From assembly GCA_940671915.1 (NCBI GenBank), contig CALNVZ010003434.1:13739683-13803682 (forward strand): DNA of 64,000 bases, written 5' to 3'. The notes under the pieces were generated by a model. It ran no database searches, was not told where the DNA came from, and saw only the letters and a program-made list of their open reading frames with translations. Within the stretch, counting starts at the first letter, position 1, and each line of letters begins with the position of its first letter. This document shows, in pieces, positions 11,380 to 24,590 of the stretch. The DNA comes from Paracentrotus lividus. Its lineage: Eukaryota > Echinodermata > Echinoidea > Camarodonta > Echinidae. The position numbers and the translations under genes are program-made.

Positions 11380-12619
11380 TTTACATTGTAAAAGTATGAT
11401 TTACCTGTGTGATAAATCAATGGGTTGAATTGAAATTGACTTGAAATTAATTGGTATAGTGTTATAGTTATTGTTATTGTATGTAGTTTCTCAAGGCTAT
11501 AAGATGGTCAGCAAGATTGACAACTTCATTTACTTTACATCATGTGGGCTACCAGAAATAAGAAATTATCAAAAACTCGAGTAGTCATTGTTTAAAAAAA
11601 AAATATGTCATTATCGACTGTTACAAATCTATCTGTAAAGAACATAGAGATGTAGTCTAACGATGTATTAGGTGCAATATCAACCCTGAATGTTATTATT
11701 ATTTATGAAGTAAAGTCACACATCACTCCAGGGCCCATAGGGCTTGATGAAAAGAAAACTGCTGTTTTGGCCATTTTGTACAGTGTGGTTCATACAAAAC
11801 TGATCAATACTATTGTTTTATACACACTCTACAGGTAACAGATTGATATGACTCGGGCATATGCAAGATTTAATGAAATTTTAATAGCAAAATTACTACA
11901 TAAAAATGTCGGCCTAAATTTATGTCAAAAGATATATTGTAGTGCTCTCTTTAAACTGCAGTCCCCTCTTGTTATAATGAAACTTTTGGGATCAAGCCAT
12001 TTTATTTATTTATTAAAATTAAATTTCATTTTCCTGAACACATGGGCACATAGACAAATGTGCACATGTTGAAATTTCTAATAAAATCTTTGGTCCCTGC
12101 CCATTATAACAGGAGTAGGCTGTAAGATTTTTTCGAGGGGAGGGGGTAGACAAATGCCCCCTGTTACTCTCTGTCTAAAGATTATGAGACGTCTTTTCTA
12201 CTATTATGTCTTTCTATTATGTTTAAGATTTCTTGCAACCTTTTTTAGTCTTGTGCTACTTTGTCACATATGTATTGAGCTTTTTGTGGAAGTGTTATTT
12301 AATTAGAATATATTAAATTGAATGAATATAGATACATATGACCTGCATGTTGTGGATATTTTTTGTTTGTGTATTTTGTTCTCCATTACAGTCACCTACT
12401 TGGATACAACAAAACCTTATCATGATGAGGCAATTCTCCCAGTCTCGATTCAAACAAGTGCTAACTTTGAGGTAATTGGATTGATCCCAAGCACCTACAA
12501 TATACTGCAATTCACACTGGAATTATGATTTGTTTTCACAAAACATACAAAGAAAAATAAAAAAATCATCAGTGGTTTATATATTTCCTGAACAAGTCCT
12601 TCATCTGAGAAAGTTAACA
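11380..12619. other. Gene-free stretch, nothing recognised
   Basis: AT-rich DNA with unrelated short frames (largest 74 codons). One poly-G patch lies near 12140. No exon pair with matching splice phases, element end or RNA gene was found. Confidence 0.5.
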
Positions 12620-15600
12620 AAGGGTATTAGTATAGTCATTCTAGGACAAAAAAGGGGTCAACCTCCCACTAATTGCAACAGAAAATCTGAAACATGTATC
12701 TTGATCAGTAAAGTCCCTCTACAACATATCAAAAGTCCTAAGGATTTGAGTGGTGGAAAGGGGTCAAAAGGTCAAAGGTCAATAAAGGTCATTTGGCCTA
12801 GAATCATGTAAAAATGATGTAATCTCATGTTTATTCACTTAAACTTGAAAATTACCAACCATTCTTAACAAAACTTAGGTCAATTATGTATAGCAATATG
12901 CAGATTAAATTAACAGGTTTTGGTAGTAACCAATGAAGTGCAATAGGTCAGAGGTCAATAAATGTCAAAAACCTGTGAAAATGACATTGAAATTTCCTTT
13001 GTTCTAGCTTAACTTGAGACCCTCTAAAGTATGTCAACCAAACTTGGTTCAATGTTGTTAGGTGAATGACCCTATAGAGGTTTGGTGATAAAAAATTGAA
13101 GGTCAAAGGTCAGAGTCAATAAAATCCAAATCCTGTGTAAATCCTTTGAAAGTTCCTATGGCTAGAGTAACTGTAACTTGAAATCCACTAAAACAATTTC
13201 GACCAAACTAAATGCAATGTTGATGTTGAAATAACTTTGAGGCTTTGATGACTAGTAGCTATTTGAAGGTCAAAGGTCAGATGTCAATAAATATCTTAAA
13301 TATTTGAAAATGATGAAGCAACTATATAGATTTCGGGTAGATTTCTGGGGAATTTCAACCAAATTTCGATCTATCATATTATTTAAAGGCAGCTAAATAA
13401 TGTTTTTTGAGACTTCCATGAAGTTCAAAGGTCAGAGGTCACTAAAAAATGTTCTCATTCTGGTAAAAAAGGATGAGAAACTACTTTTTGGCTTTTCCAA
13501 TGACTGAGAATTCTGATATGTTTTCAAACAAACGTGGGGCAATTCTGTATGAATATAGGAAGATGAAATACAACTACATGTATGACAACTGAGACACTAT
13601 GCAAAAGGTGAATGTCATTAAAAAGTCATTTTTGGCTTAAAATCCTGTCCAAAACATGAAAGGGACTACTGATGAGGAATGAGCCAATGAACTGCAGATG
13701 GGAATTCAAAGTCAAAGGGACACAACTGTGTATGACTGGAAATAATTTGTCAGAATAATGAAAATCCTTGCCTTCACAATTATTTCACCAAGCACTTGTA
13801 ATTAGGAAGGTATTGTTGTTCATGACACTTGATTATTGCCAACCTAACTATTATGTTTCAAGATTTTAAAGTCAATGACAAAAGACAAATTTACTCAGGA
13901 GATACAAGAAATTTGTTCATTAATGTTATCAAAACTTTGGTTGATTATGTATAAAAAAAAGAGGGACAAATAATATATACAATGTGCATACATTCCATGA
14001 AGAAGCACTGGTGAAATGACTTTCTACCCAGCCTTGTTAAACAGATTTGATGGTACATGTAACACTGTAAATGTCCGATAGGTCACCAAAAGTCTTAAAT
14101 ATGTAAAAATGATGAAAATATCACGCTAACCGCAAAAAGCGCAGTCAATCCCGGATTTGAAAATAGAGGGGCGCCTCACCCCAAGTATAGAGCCGCCAAA
14201 TTTCCCGATTTTAACATGTACAGTCAATTAGAATTGTATATTAGAGGGGCGGTCCCCTGTGCCCTGCCCTGGATCCGCCACTGAAGCATGAGAAGTATGT
14301 GAAGGATTCAAAAGTAACTCAGTTTGTGTATCATTAATTTAGGACATACATAATGCTGATCAGGGTTTGTTTAGTAAATGTAGTTTTAGATCATTTTGAA
14401 TACTAGTGATCAGGATTTAATGGTGATGGATTTCATGTGCTAATAGTTTAATTTTGTAGTTTTTTTCGTGTAACATAAAAGAGGTAAGATCATTAAGTGT
14501 AACTCTTGGTACACAGATATACATACACTTATATGTTTTATGACAGGGCTCAAAACTAAATTAGATAGATTTTCTCATATAAGTCATTTTTTGGAGCATT
14601 TTCATTTTCACAAAGATGCGGTTAAGTCTCCAACATTTCTCTCCATGACAATAAACCTTTACTGTGATGCTAGATATTTGCCTTCAAAGTAGCATCTAGA
14701 TCTGTGGCCCAAAATGCCGCCGCCTGCCTTATTCTTTATTTTTTGTTAACAAAAATTGTGTGGTGAAGGGCTCTGCTAATCATCAATACTGATCAAGGAA
14801 AAGCAATGATAATTCACTTGAGGAGATTGTATACTTTGACAGACATAATCCCCTTGTAACAGTCTTGTTGGAAGGAAGCTTGCAAATTACCCCTGTACCA
14901 CCAGTATTATTTTTTCATTATATATATACAGGACCTATTTTGGAATTGCTCCAAAAAATATTTGAAACTACCCTTTAAAAAAACATTTTTGGGAAATGCC
15001 AAGAGACCACTATTTCAATGATTTTCAGAATTTTTCCCCTGAACTGAAACCCTAAAATAATTACACCCCTTTTCCCAGAGAAATCACAGGAATGAGCGTA
15101 TGGTGACCGCCTGAGAGGGGAGGGGCTTTCTCCTTGAGACAGGAGCCCCATAAAATGGATATTCACCTAAAAGTTTGTTGGTTTGAAATGACTGGAAGAC
15201 ATTGCTAGAGATAATAATATTTCCATGGATGTTTTTATTTCTTGGCAAGGATGCACTATAATGAGCCACCTATTATGCCTATTATTTGAAGCATTTCATT
15301 CAAGATCTCCCTCATGATATTGTGGTCCATCACTTTATAAATACTTATCTAAAACATAACCATTGACTTTATCTTGGTCGATACCAAGATTCTACACCAT
15401 TACTACAGGTGTGGGCGCAATTACTAGTTGTACTCAATCTAAAGTTATCGCTAAATATGGTAAAAAAGGTAATATCTTATAATGATACAGGATATGACCT
15501 TTGACCCTCAACATCTCAAGGTCATAAATTGCCTATTAAATAACATAACTGAAACAAGTTTGGTTCACACTCGATCTCACGTTAGAGCTATAATTACAAA

Positions 15601-17715
15601 CGTTCTTATCATCAGAAACTTACTAACTATGACCTTTACCTTAAAAATATAGTTGTCACCACTGTCAAGTTCATTTGTCTCTGAATATACAATGCAATGA
15701 ACCAACATTTTCATCATTTTTACAAGATTTTTTCTTACATATAGACCTCTGACTTTGACCTGTAATGGCTCCCAGCAAACACAAAACGTTTTTAGAACGT
15801 TTTTAAAAACGTTTTATTCAGGTCCCGTAGCCTCGCGTCTGAAATGAACGTTTAGAAAACGTTTATATAACGTCCAAGTTGGACTTCAATTTGTGAAAAA
15901 CAATGGTCCAAAAAGAACGTTTTTAAACGTTCTTTGGACGTTACGAAATGAACGTTTTAATCAAAACGTTCACAAAACGTTTTATTTGGAACCTTATAAC
16001 TGAACATATTTTATTGAACGTTTATGAACGTTTTTAAAACGTCCAAATAGGACTTTATGCAATGAAGTGGTAATTTGCATATAATACGTTGGACATATGG
16101 AAATAAACGTTTTAATGATTTTTTTTCTATTTAGCAGAAATTAATTCATGCTTTGGTGTTTCGTTTTATTGTAATATTTGTCTGAAACACCATAAAGATT
16201 AAAAAACACTAATTCAGTATTGGAATGTACTAACATAACAAAAGAAGTAATAACTACCATTAACAAACGATACTTTCAATAAACTATAAATTTACTGGAG
16301 CAATAATAGAGTTAAATCCAAATGAATCCCATTCAAGTCTGCCCTTTAAGCATGGATTTGATTGGAGACAACTTCACTCTTAAGTGCCATTCCACAATTT
16401 GGCCAAGAGCTTGAGGTGCAAAATAAAAACATATTTTTATTTATTACATTGTTTACATAAGTTTTAATAGGTTCTCCAAACGTTCCTATAGACATTCTTA
16501 AAACGTTTTCTGAACGTTCCAAAGGTTTTCGGACGTCGCAGAACGTTTTTTGGAACGTTTTAAAGGTTTTCTGACGTCCGCAGAACGTCCATGGAAACGT
16601 TCCAAAGGTTTTTTAAAGGTTTTCTGGACGTCCGTAGAACGTCCACAGAACGTGTAAAAGGTTTTTGGACTTTTATAAGGTTCCAAAGTTTTCTACAGGT
16701 CCTTAAAATTTTTCGAAAAGGTTCTTTTGGGGTTTTAAACGTTTAGAAAACGTTTTCTAAACGTCCATTTGAACGTTTTATTAACGTCCAAAACCTTCCA
16801 CAAAAGGACGTTTTCTAAACGTTTTGACAAAACGTCCATAGAACGAACTTGGAACGTTCTTAAAACGTTCAGAGAACGTCCAATTGTAGCTGGGCTGTCA
16901 CCTACTGTAGGCCAATATGTTAATTTGCCTCAGTAATATAATTGCCTGAGTTGGTCAGCATTCCTCATGTAGTTTCATATTAGTGCCAAAATAAACAAAT
17001 TTCTCATCATTTTCACAGGATTCTTGGCATCTACTGACCTCTGACCTTTGACCTTTAAATGGTTGTCACTAAAACCATATAAGTTCATTGCCTCAAGTAT
17101 CAAAGAGACTACATGTAATAGAGACTAAAGTTGGCTGATATTCCTCTATTGTGATCTCGAGTTATGGCTGTAGGATAAAAAAAATTCTCATCATTTTCAC
17201 AGAATTTTGGATATCTATTGACCTCTGACCTTTAACCTCAAATATTTGACAACCAAATATTATAGTTCATTGTCTAACAAATTAAACCAAGGTTAATCGA
17301 CATACATGTAAGTTATGCCTATAGGATAAGGGAAATTCTCATCATTTTCACAGATTTAAACATTTATTGACCTATGACCTTTGACCTTCAAATGGTTACT
17401 ACCCAAAACCCTCGCTCTCTTATCTGCATATTGTTATACATAATTGACCACAGTTTTGTTAAGTATGCTTGACTAATTTTCAATTTATAAGTGAAAAAAC
17501 AAACATGAGAGTACATCATTTTTACATGATTTTAGGCCAAAATGATCTTTATTGACCTTTGACCTTTTGACCCCCTTTCCACCACTCGAAATCCTTAGGA
17601 CTTTTGATATGTTGTAGAGGAGACTTTACTGATCAAGATACATGTTTCAGATTTTCTGTTGCAATTAGTGTGAGGTTGAACCATATATTAACTGTACTAT
17701 ATGTGATACCCACCC
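12620..17715. repeat. 5-kb foldback with arrayed AGGTCA direct repeats
   Basis: The left arm (about 12655-13620) and right arm (about 15480-17690) are inverted copies. The outer match is CACTAATTGCAACAGAAAAT near 12668 and its complement near 17668. Each arm is a series of diverged units of about 150-185 bp, each centred on AGGTCA-A/G-AGGTCA (complement TGACCT-N-TGACCT in the right arm). Exact one-spaced repeats start at 12769, 12945, 13100, 13267, 13429, 17035, 17042, 17219, 17368, 17375 and 17553. The middle (13.6-15.4 kb) is unpaired and contains a decayed repeat end at about 14140-14290 (GGATCCGCCACTG). The right arm is interrupted by the element at 15771-16894. No transposase is seen. 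Confidence 0.75.
15771..16894. mobile_element. AACGTTTT-rich element nested in the foldback arm
   Basis: It starts CCCAGCAAACACAAAACG and ends CGTCCAATTGTAGCTGGG, giving CCCAGC inverted termini. Removing it rejoins a unit of the surrounding right arm (a GACCTGTAATGG half and a TGTCACC half match the pattern seen near 17050). Both flanks (15780-16090 and 16470-16880) are dense in AACGTTTT, AACGTCC and GGACGTT words; the centre (16090-16460) is plain AT-rich DNA. Non-coding. Confidence 0.75.
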
Positions 17716-17750
17716 CAAACCCTCCCACTATTTTCTCCAAAATAGTTTAA

Positions 17751-18420
17751 GGCCCTGTCACATCAGCCTTGCGTGTGAGTTACGGGCGTGTTGCGAGCAG
17801 GAATTTTCCAGCACGCAACAAGATTTCTGCGGGCAAACAAGGATTTTCACAAGTTTTGCGTGCGTCTTACCTGCACTGTCTAATTGCGTGTATTACGTGT
17901 GACCTGCGGGTCAGGAGCGTGCACGCTTTGAAACTGATCCGTGTTAGTTACAGGTGACATACGTGCGCTACGTGGTATCTGCGACCTAACAGCGTGTTAC
18001 TTGCGTGTAAGTTGCTTGCAATCTGCGAGCTTGGAGAAACCATTCAATTTTCAAATAATTCCCTGGAATAACCCTGGCCCGTGAGACGTCATATATTTTT
18101 GGCCGCAGAGATCCGCGGGCAATCTGCGTACTTCAAGCGGGTTAATTGCGCGTGATTTGCGGTCGATGCGGGTGTCCTACTGGTGTTCTACTGGTATTCT
18201 GCGTGTACATCTGCGGGCAATCACCAGTAAATCACTCGGAACAAGTTTTGAGCATGTTCAAAACTTTTCTGCGGGCAAATCAGACTTGCGTGCGTACCTG
18301 CGGGCAACTGCGTGCGAGATACGTGCAATATATACTGTCAATGCGGGTGACCTGCGAGTAGCAAAAATTGTCACCCGCAACTCGCCCGGAACTCATACGC
18401 AAGGCTGATGTGACAGGGCC
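17751..18420. mobile_element. 670-bp foldback, TTAA duplication, GGCCCTGTCACATCAG ends
   Basis: Inverted ends GGCCCTGTCACATCAGCCTT and AAGGCTGATGTGACAGGGCC are perfect for at least 24 bases, and exact TTAA flanks both sides (17747-17750 and 18421-18424). The interior is rich in short GC-rich words such as CTGCGGGCAA and GCGTGC in both orientations. TTAA duplication is the hallmark of piggyBac-like and some Kolobok-like elements; no transposase is present, so it is non-autonomous. Confidence 0.85.
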
Positions 18421-18671
18421 TTAAATATCAGTTTTAACTGGTTACCTTGTGGATAAATTTGTTTGATAATTCCTACGGAAAAAAAAAACTGACTTTGGAT
18501 TTGTTTTGGAGCCTGTGGTTAAAACATGGTTTGAGACATGGGGAATTGTCAATAAAGGATTTCATTTTGAATAATTATATGTATTGTTATGATTTTAGAC
18601 CGGAAGGCAAAGGAATAGGGGGAATATAGATTATAGATGTGTGATGCTAATATTATACTGCTGCAATTAAT

Positions 18672-19345
18672 GATGAAGACAATGATGATGGTGATGATAG
18701 TGGTGGTGGTGATGATGATGATCATTGATGATTATGATGACGAGAATGACTGATATGGTTGGTGAGGAGGCTGATAATGATGATGATGCTGGTACTAATG
18801 ATGACAATTCTGTTGATCTGTACTGATTATGACCACCGTCATGATTGTAATGATTATGACACTACTATGTGTAACAATTGTGATGTTAGTATTGACCGTG
18901 GTGGTGATGATGATGATTGTGATGGCGGTGGTGGTGGTGGTGTTGGTGGTAGTGATGGTGGTGACGATGATGATGATTATGGTTGGAGTTGACCTATTAT
19001 GACATCCTTACCCAAAACCTAAGCCTAATATTCAGGGTTAGGATGTCTGCCTATATGGAAAGACTTGATGTTGATGGTCGTGATGATGATTATAAAGTTG
19101 ATGATGAAGATGATGATTATGATGATGGTGGTGATGATGATGAAGATGAAGATGATGATCATTATGATTATGATGATGATGATGGTGGTGGTGGTGATGA
19201 AGATGGTGATGGTATGATGATGATAATTATGGTGGTGATGATGGTGGTGATGATGTTGGTGGTGATCTGGTGATGATGATGATCATGATGATAGGAGGAT
19301 GATGATGATAATGAAGATGATAATGATGATAATGATTATATGTAA
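18672..19345. repeat. Long imperfect GAT/GGT trinucleotide microsatellite
   Basis: About 670 bases dominated by GATGAT and GGTGGT triplets. It is interrupted near 19001-19047 by a small hairpin (GACATCCTTACCC against GGGTTAGGATGTC). Open frames rich in Asp or Met here are products of the repeat, not genes. Confidence 0.9.
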
Positions 19346-20483
19346 CAACCTTGGGAGTATGACAGAAGTGTCAAGGGTAGAATAAGGGAACAGGGTTTAA
19401 AGCCAGGTCTGGAAATGGATATGCCCGTTCTGAAAGGTGATCGATCTAGAGCGCACATTCTTTTTCAAGTCATGTAGTGATAATATCATTGTTTACAATC
19501 CAAAACTCTCATATCTCAGTTTCAGTGCTTGCCGTCTGTTTATAAAAACTAGTTTTTTGTTTAGACATCTAATAAAACCATAGATTGAAAAACAAGCGGA
19601 AGGGGCAAAGAAGATTAGGCAAAACAAAATGGGACACTAAACTTCTCGATTTCAAGGAGTTATTTTAAACTTTAGCCACAACTCCTTATCCTCATTCTCA
19701 TTAGCCCTGACATCATCTTGAAATGTTCAACACAAGCCTGTTATTTAGACCTGTCAGATTTAAATTCATTTCCAATAATCCCGATTAAACATTTAAAACA
19801 ATTTTTTTTTTTTTTTTTTTTTGCTCTTTATTGAAGAAATGTCTGTCAATAATATCGATTTTCTTCTAAAAGACAATTTGAACGAGAAAAGTTTGGAATA
19901 TTGTATTTTTCCTTTATTTTGGTTGAAAAAAAAAATTGAACGAAAAGGTGAGGATCCAGTATTGTCGGGAGGGGGCGGCCAACGTAGAAGGGGAAAGAAA
20001 ATCATAGTAAGGCTCAAACTACCCGTATGACATGTATTAAGTGTATGAACGGCAGATAATCAAATGAAGCCGCATTTTGTGGTTAGCGAGTTACGTCTCA
20101 TCAATAAATCTATTTTTATGAAAAATAACAAAACATGAGATTGTTATTAAAAAACAAAATGTATTGTGGTGGGCGGATCTGGACTATGTCTTCACAACAT
20201 GAAGAAGTAAGAAGGTATGGTGAGACTGAATACCCACTGATGCAGCCCTGCAAAGCGGGTTTTTTTTTTTTTTTTCATTATAACAGCGGACTCGCAAAGT
20301 TATCCCATCGAATTAAAACAGAACAAGGGGCATTTTTTCGGGGCTTTTCATCCATGTAAAGACAGGGTCTGTGTGATGCTCTTTATCTGTCATCGACTTC
20401 TGGATATTCTTGATCGGTCTTCATCAGACCATATTTAAGTTGACACTACTATTATCAAATGATTGATATCATCAATTTGACCG
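19346..20483. other. Gene-free stretch
   Basis: AT-rich DNA with poly-T runs at 19802 and 20261. Short frames on both strands lack domains. No element with two visible ends was identified. Confidence 0.45.

Positions 20484-20537
<54 letters not shown>
20484..20537. repeat. Poly-C plus (CT)n tract
   Basis: A run of about nine C followed directly by more than twenty CT units. The same poly-C-then-CT arrangement recurs at 22545-22582 and 53142-53167. Confidence 0.95.
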
Positions 20538-20540
<3 letters not shown>

Positions 20541-22543
20541 TATATCTCTATGTCTTCGTTGTATCAGGGGCGGTGGAGCAGGGGGCAGAGGTGCAGCGGG
20601 GCAGAGTGCCCCCGCTTTCCAAACACCTTGTAATGACGATTGGGGTCCTCAGCTTTCCTGGGGAGTGGATCATAATTTGCTGATCACAGAATTTGTGAAG
20701 AGCACATGAAATACCTGTCTTGAAGCTAAATTTCTGGACCACTGCTAAACAATCTGTCCCACCATGGACAGCTTTGGGATCGAATCATCGGGCTAATTTT
20801 ACCAGATGGAGCGATGGATGGGAGATACAAGGCATTACATAAGGTCTGGTAGTGGTCGGAAAAATAAGGTGATGAAAAACACCGGTTAGGCTACTGGGTA
20901 AGCATTCATGGTGTCAAATTACCCATGGAAGCGAGCTATTCCCTGTCTTTAAAACGGGGGAATAGCCTATAATGTAATTCTCAATAAGTTCCGTTCTGAA
21001 TACTTTAGCAGGATTATAATTAATATCATCGTTAGTTTTAAAAAAATCAGAACAAAACAAAACAAAACCAAAAAGACACACCTTTTTAAAAAGCCTTATA
21101 GTCCTTTTGACTATAAAGTAGAGAAAATTTTAATCAACAAAGCACATTTTTGCAAACAAGATGAAATGTTTCGAATATTAAAACAGATTTTCATCTCATG
21201 CATGTTAGGCTACATAATCTGACTACGTTATCATTTACGCTGCTACATTCAACCGACATAGACAAAACATAATTCAATGTATGAAATTTATGACCTGTAG
21301 CAGCCCCCTGGTAGCAGTGAAATCTTTACGTAGAAATATAGGCAATGGTGGTAACGATAAGTCGTTTTTTTTTAATATTGCATGTACACATGTATGTCTG
21401 GAGATCAACTGAAAAATCAACAAACCCACAGTAAACCAGTTTACACAATATATTGCCATTTATAAATCATGTTTCTTTCTTATATCCGCATTTTGTGGCA
21501 CAATGCTAAAACTATTAAATCGAATTCAGGCATGTCCTAGCATTGACCGAGAAAAATTGTCTGCTGCCACGTCGGTCAAATTTTTGAAATGCTTCAAGGT
21601 TGACAATTGACCAATAGGCCTAGGCCTAATATATATTTAAATGGGTGGTATGTGTAAACAACTGTTACGATTCATGTGATTTAATAGTCTGCTGGTTCCA
21701 TATGCTATATATCCAGTAGCGGACGCAGACCGGAGTCACACAATGAACTTACCGGGCCCATGAGTAAACATAATAGAACCGCGCTTTTGTCCCCAGACAA
21801 TTGGGCCCCCGAAATGCATTCAATTTGATTTTCTTGGATCCGCGCCTGATGTCATGCAAATATTGAAGTGCCTTGCAGACGTCTGAATGGTTACTTTTCT
21901 AAACATAGCATCCCGAATGAGCCTATATTATGAGAAGTGGTTGATTACGTGTTTATGTACCTATTTTTAAATGTTATGAATGCCATAGGCCTGTTACATG
22001 ATTGCCAGACATTGCAACAAACAATGAATTTAAACTGTATTGTATTTCATATATTTATAACAGATAATTAAATACCCCATTCCAGGATCACCATCGAGCT
22101 GTGAACAATAAAACCAAAATGTGTTCTAATTAATTGTCATTCCAAACAAGAATCTCTGCATGTGACATTTCTTTGTGCAAAACTTGGAGTAATTCCTCCA
22201 GATATACAACATTGCAACATGGACACTACTAGAAGTGTCACTGCTGTGGTCATAAATTTGAGCGTATGTGGGGGAAAATACATTTTTACCGCCCATGTTT
22301 ATCGACACTTTCCATTACAATTTACATAATCAAGATGACGTCATTCCCATACCGCAGACCAGAAAAAGATATTTTTCTACTCGTAGGCCTAAATACCAAC
22401 CCGAATAAACATCAAAATATGTGTTGGTAGGATCAAGGGTTTCAATTTCATTACGTCCATCACATTTTGAAGGACTTGTCATAAATTTAGATTTTACTAT
22501 CAAAGAGGGACTTGATGTGTACTCGTTTTATCCTCTTCTCTCT

Positions 22544-22544
<1 letters not shown>
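20538..22544. other. Gene-free stretch with a small decayed repeat
   Basis: Mostly AT-rich unique-looking DNA. At about 21719-21848 a short repeat begins AGTAGCGGACGCAG and ends TTGGATCCGCGCCTG; these are the inverted ends of a family whose other fragments appear at about 14270 and 51385. No gene evidence. Confidence 0.45.

Positions 22545-22582
<38 letters not shown>
22545..22582. repeat. Poly-C plus (CT)n tract
   Basis: About ten C followed by some fourteen CT units, then degenerate CT-rich sequence. Confidence 0.95.
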
Positions 22583-22588
<6 letters not shown>

Positions 22589-23041
22589 TCTATGCCTTTC
22601 TCGACAAAGATAGTGTCAAAATAACAACAAAGGCACAAAAGAAAATACAAATGACTGTATAAAGGTAGAGAGAAGCAAAATACAAAGAGAAATAAATAGA
22701 TATTGGGTGAATAGGCCTATAAAGCGGAATAATGCAGGAAAAAACGAATTACTCAAAGATATTTTATTTATTCATAAATAGGATCCCTTCTTTTCAGGTG
22801 AGTAACGACACTATCAGATGAATGGTCGGTCATTTATAATCACTAAATGGAAATAGGACATTCATCTTTTTATCTGACGGGCATGCTGCGACCAAAAACA
22901 AACGCTGCCGGGATAATTCGATTATCTATTTCCACAATATCAGCTCTAAAAAGTATGTTTCTATTTTATTTATCCCTGACAACCTCAACCTAACCCCTAC
23001 CCCAACCACCATAATAATGAATTATAAGGTATGGGGTTATA

Positions 23042-24212
23042 CAGTGTGTCCCAAAAAGAGCTATACACTTTTGAAATGGCTACCAAATAAAAAAGATAAG
23101 ATTCTTGGATAAAATGTTTGTATGTATATAATTAGAGTGTGTTCAATGTCCAGTTTCAAATTTATACGCCAACATGAATCATGATACAAAACGCAAACAC
23201 AAAACGCTGATATAAAGAAAAACAAAAGGGTGTTCATTGTCCCCCATCGCCGGTCGTAAAAATAAACGTGTTTCAAATCTCAATTAAAATTTAAACGCCG
23301 AAAAAGATGCGTTTACAAACGCAATCAGCTTCAATTTTACGACCTTGAGCATCGCGATTGCAACGAAATGCGACATTGAACAGGATTGAGTTTTCAAACG
23401 TGTTTAAATGTGCTCTCGCAATGGAAGCTTCCGGTGCAATTGAAAAAAGGAGAAGATATTTGTTTTTTGAGAGTGGAGAATTTAAAGACGATCGACGTAT
23501 AAACACGTTTAAATTTTGGACACTGAACGGTGCACCGTTGATCGCGTTTGTGTTTGAGTTTTGTGATTGCGTTTTGTATCATGATTCATGTTGGCGTATA
23601 AATTTGAAACTGGACATTGAACACATTCTAAGACTCATATCCTCAACTATCATTATGACACCAAAAATTCCGAAAATAACGCATGTTTCAGTGAGTAATG
23701 CCCACTTTTGTAAAGGACACAAAAATTAGCCTGCGCAGGAATTCACTATTCATTTTGCACCTGGTTATGGAACGCCATGAATGAGTTAAAATTAAAGATG
23801 GAATAAATCAGCCAACAGAGTCAAAGATAAACCAAAAGTCAGAAAAATACAATTAATATTATGCAAAAATGTTATGTTTCACCATTTGTTTTCATGTCAC
23901 TGATTTATGCTTTGACTTCAATTTATTTTTGTCTTTGTTGGCCGATCGATTCCATCATTAATTTTGACTCCTTCATGGCGTTCCATAACCAGGTGCAAAA
24001 TGAATAGTGAATTCCTACGCAGGCTAATTTTTATGTCCTTTACAAAAGTGGGCATTACTCACTGAAGCATGGGTTATTTTCGGAATTTTTTGTGTCATAA
24101 TGATAGTTGAGGATATGAGCCTTATATACATATGAATCTTTCCCCCAAGAATCATATATTTTTCTATTTGGTAGCTATTTAAAAAGTGTATAGTTCTTTT
24201 TGGGACGCACTG
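23042..24212. mobile_element. TA-type foldback MITE (copy 1), interrupted by a nested element
   Basis: Ends CAGTGTGTCCCAAAAAGAG and CTTTTTGGGACGCACTG are flanked by TA at 23040-23041 and 24213-24214. The arms stay complementary to the centre (for example AACGCATG-TTTCAGTGAG in the left arm and its partner near 24055), so the whole body folds back. A related copy is at 41333-42127. The left arm is split by the element at 23138-23625. The TA duplication and CAGTG start fit Tc1/mariner-like MITEs. Confidence 0.85.
23138..23625. mobile_element. Nested foldback element with TGTGTTCAATGTCC ends
   Basis: Inverted ends TGTGTTCAATGTCCAG and CTGGACATTGAACACA, with long paired arms (ACATGAATCATGATACAAAA and its complement). 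It lies within the left arm of the 23042-24212 MITE, so it inserted later. It belongs to the same family as 2903-3346. The frame of 123 codons through it runs across both arms and is not a gene. Confidence 0.8.
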
Positions 24213-24590
24213 TAGACAAATGAGCAGAGCATCACGGAGAGACTTTCAAAACATGTTACTTTCCATGTTCTAAAATAGCAGTGTCAAGGTTTCGATACAA
24301 ATGTTCATATTTTGGGAGATTTTTGCTCAAAATAATCTATCATTAATCCTTGAAAAAAAATATATATTTTCACGTGAATTGGATGATAATTGATGAATTG
24401 ATTACCCTCGTGTCTTTTTATTTAATTGGTTTGATATTATCTTGTGTGTGTGTGTTTTTTTATAGTATAATTATATTAAAGAAGCTTCAAGAGACTGTGT
24501 TAAAACATTCTTCACACTACCTTTAAAGCCGATTCATATACTAGGCCTTTTTTCTTTTCTTTTTTGCCTTCCCCTTGACCGGGTCTAGTA

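Noticed and set aside
18759..19273. Asp/Met-rich frames
   Set aside because: Products of the GAT repeat; no splice or domain support.
23358..23729. 123-codon frame
   Set aside because: Runs through both arms of a palindromic nested element; the opposite strand is equally open.
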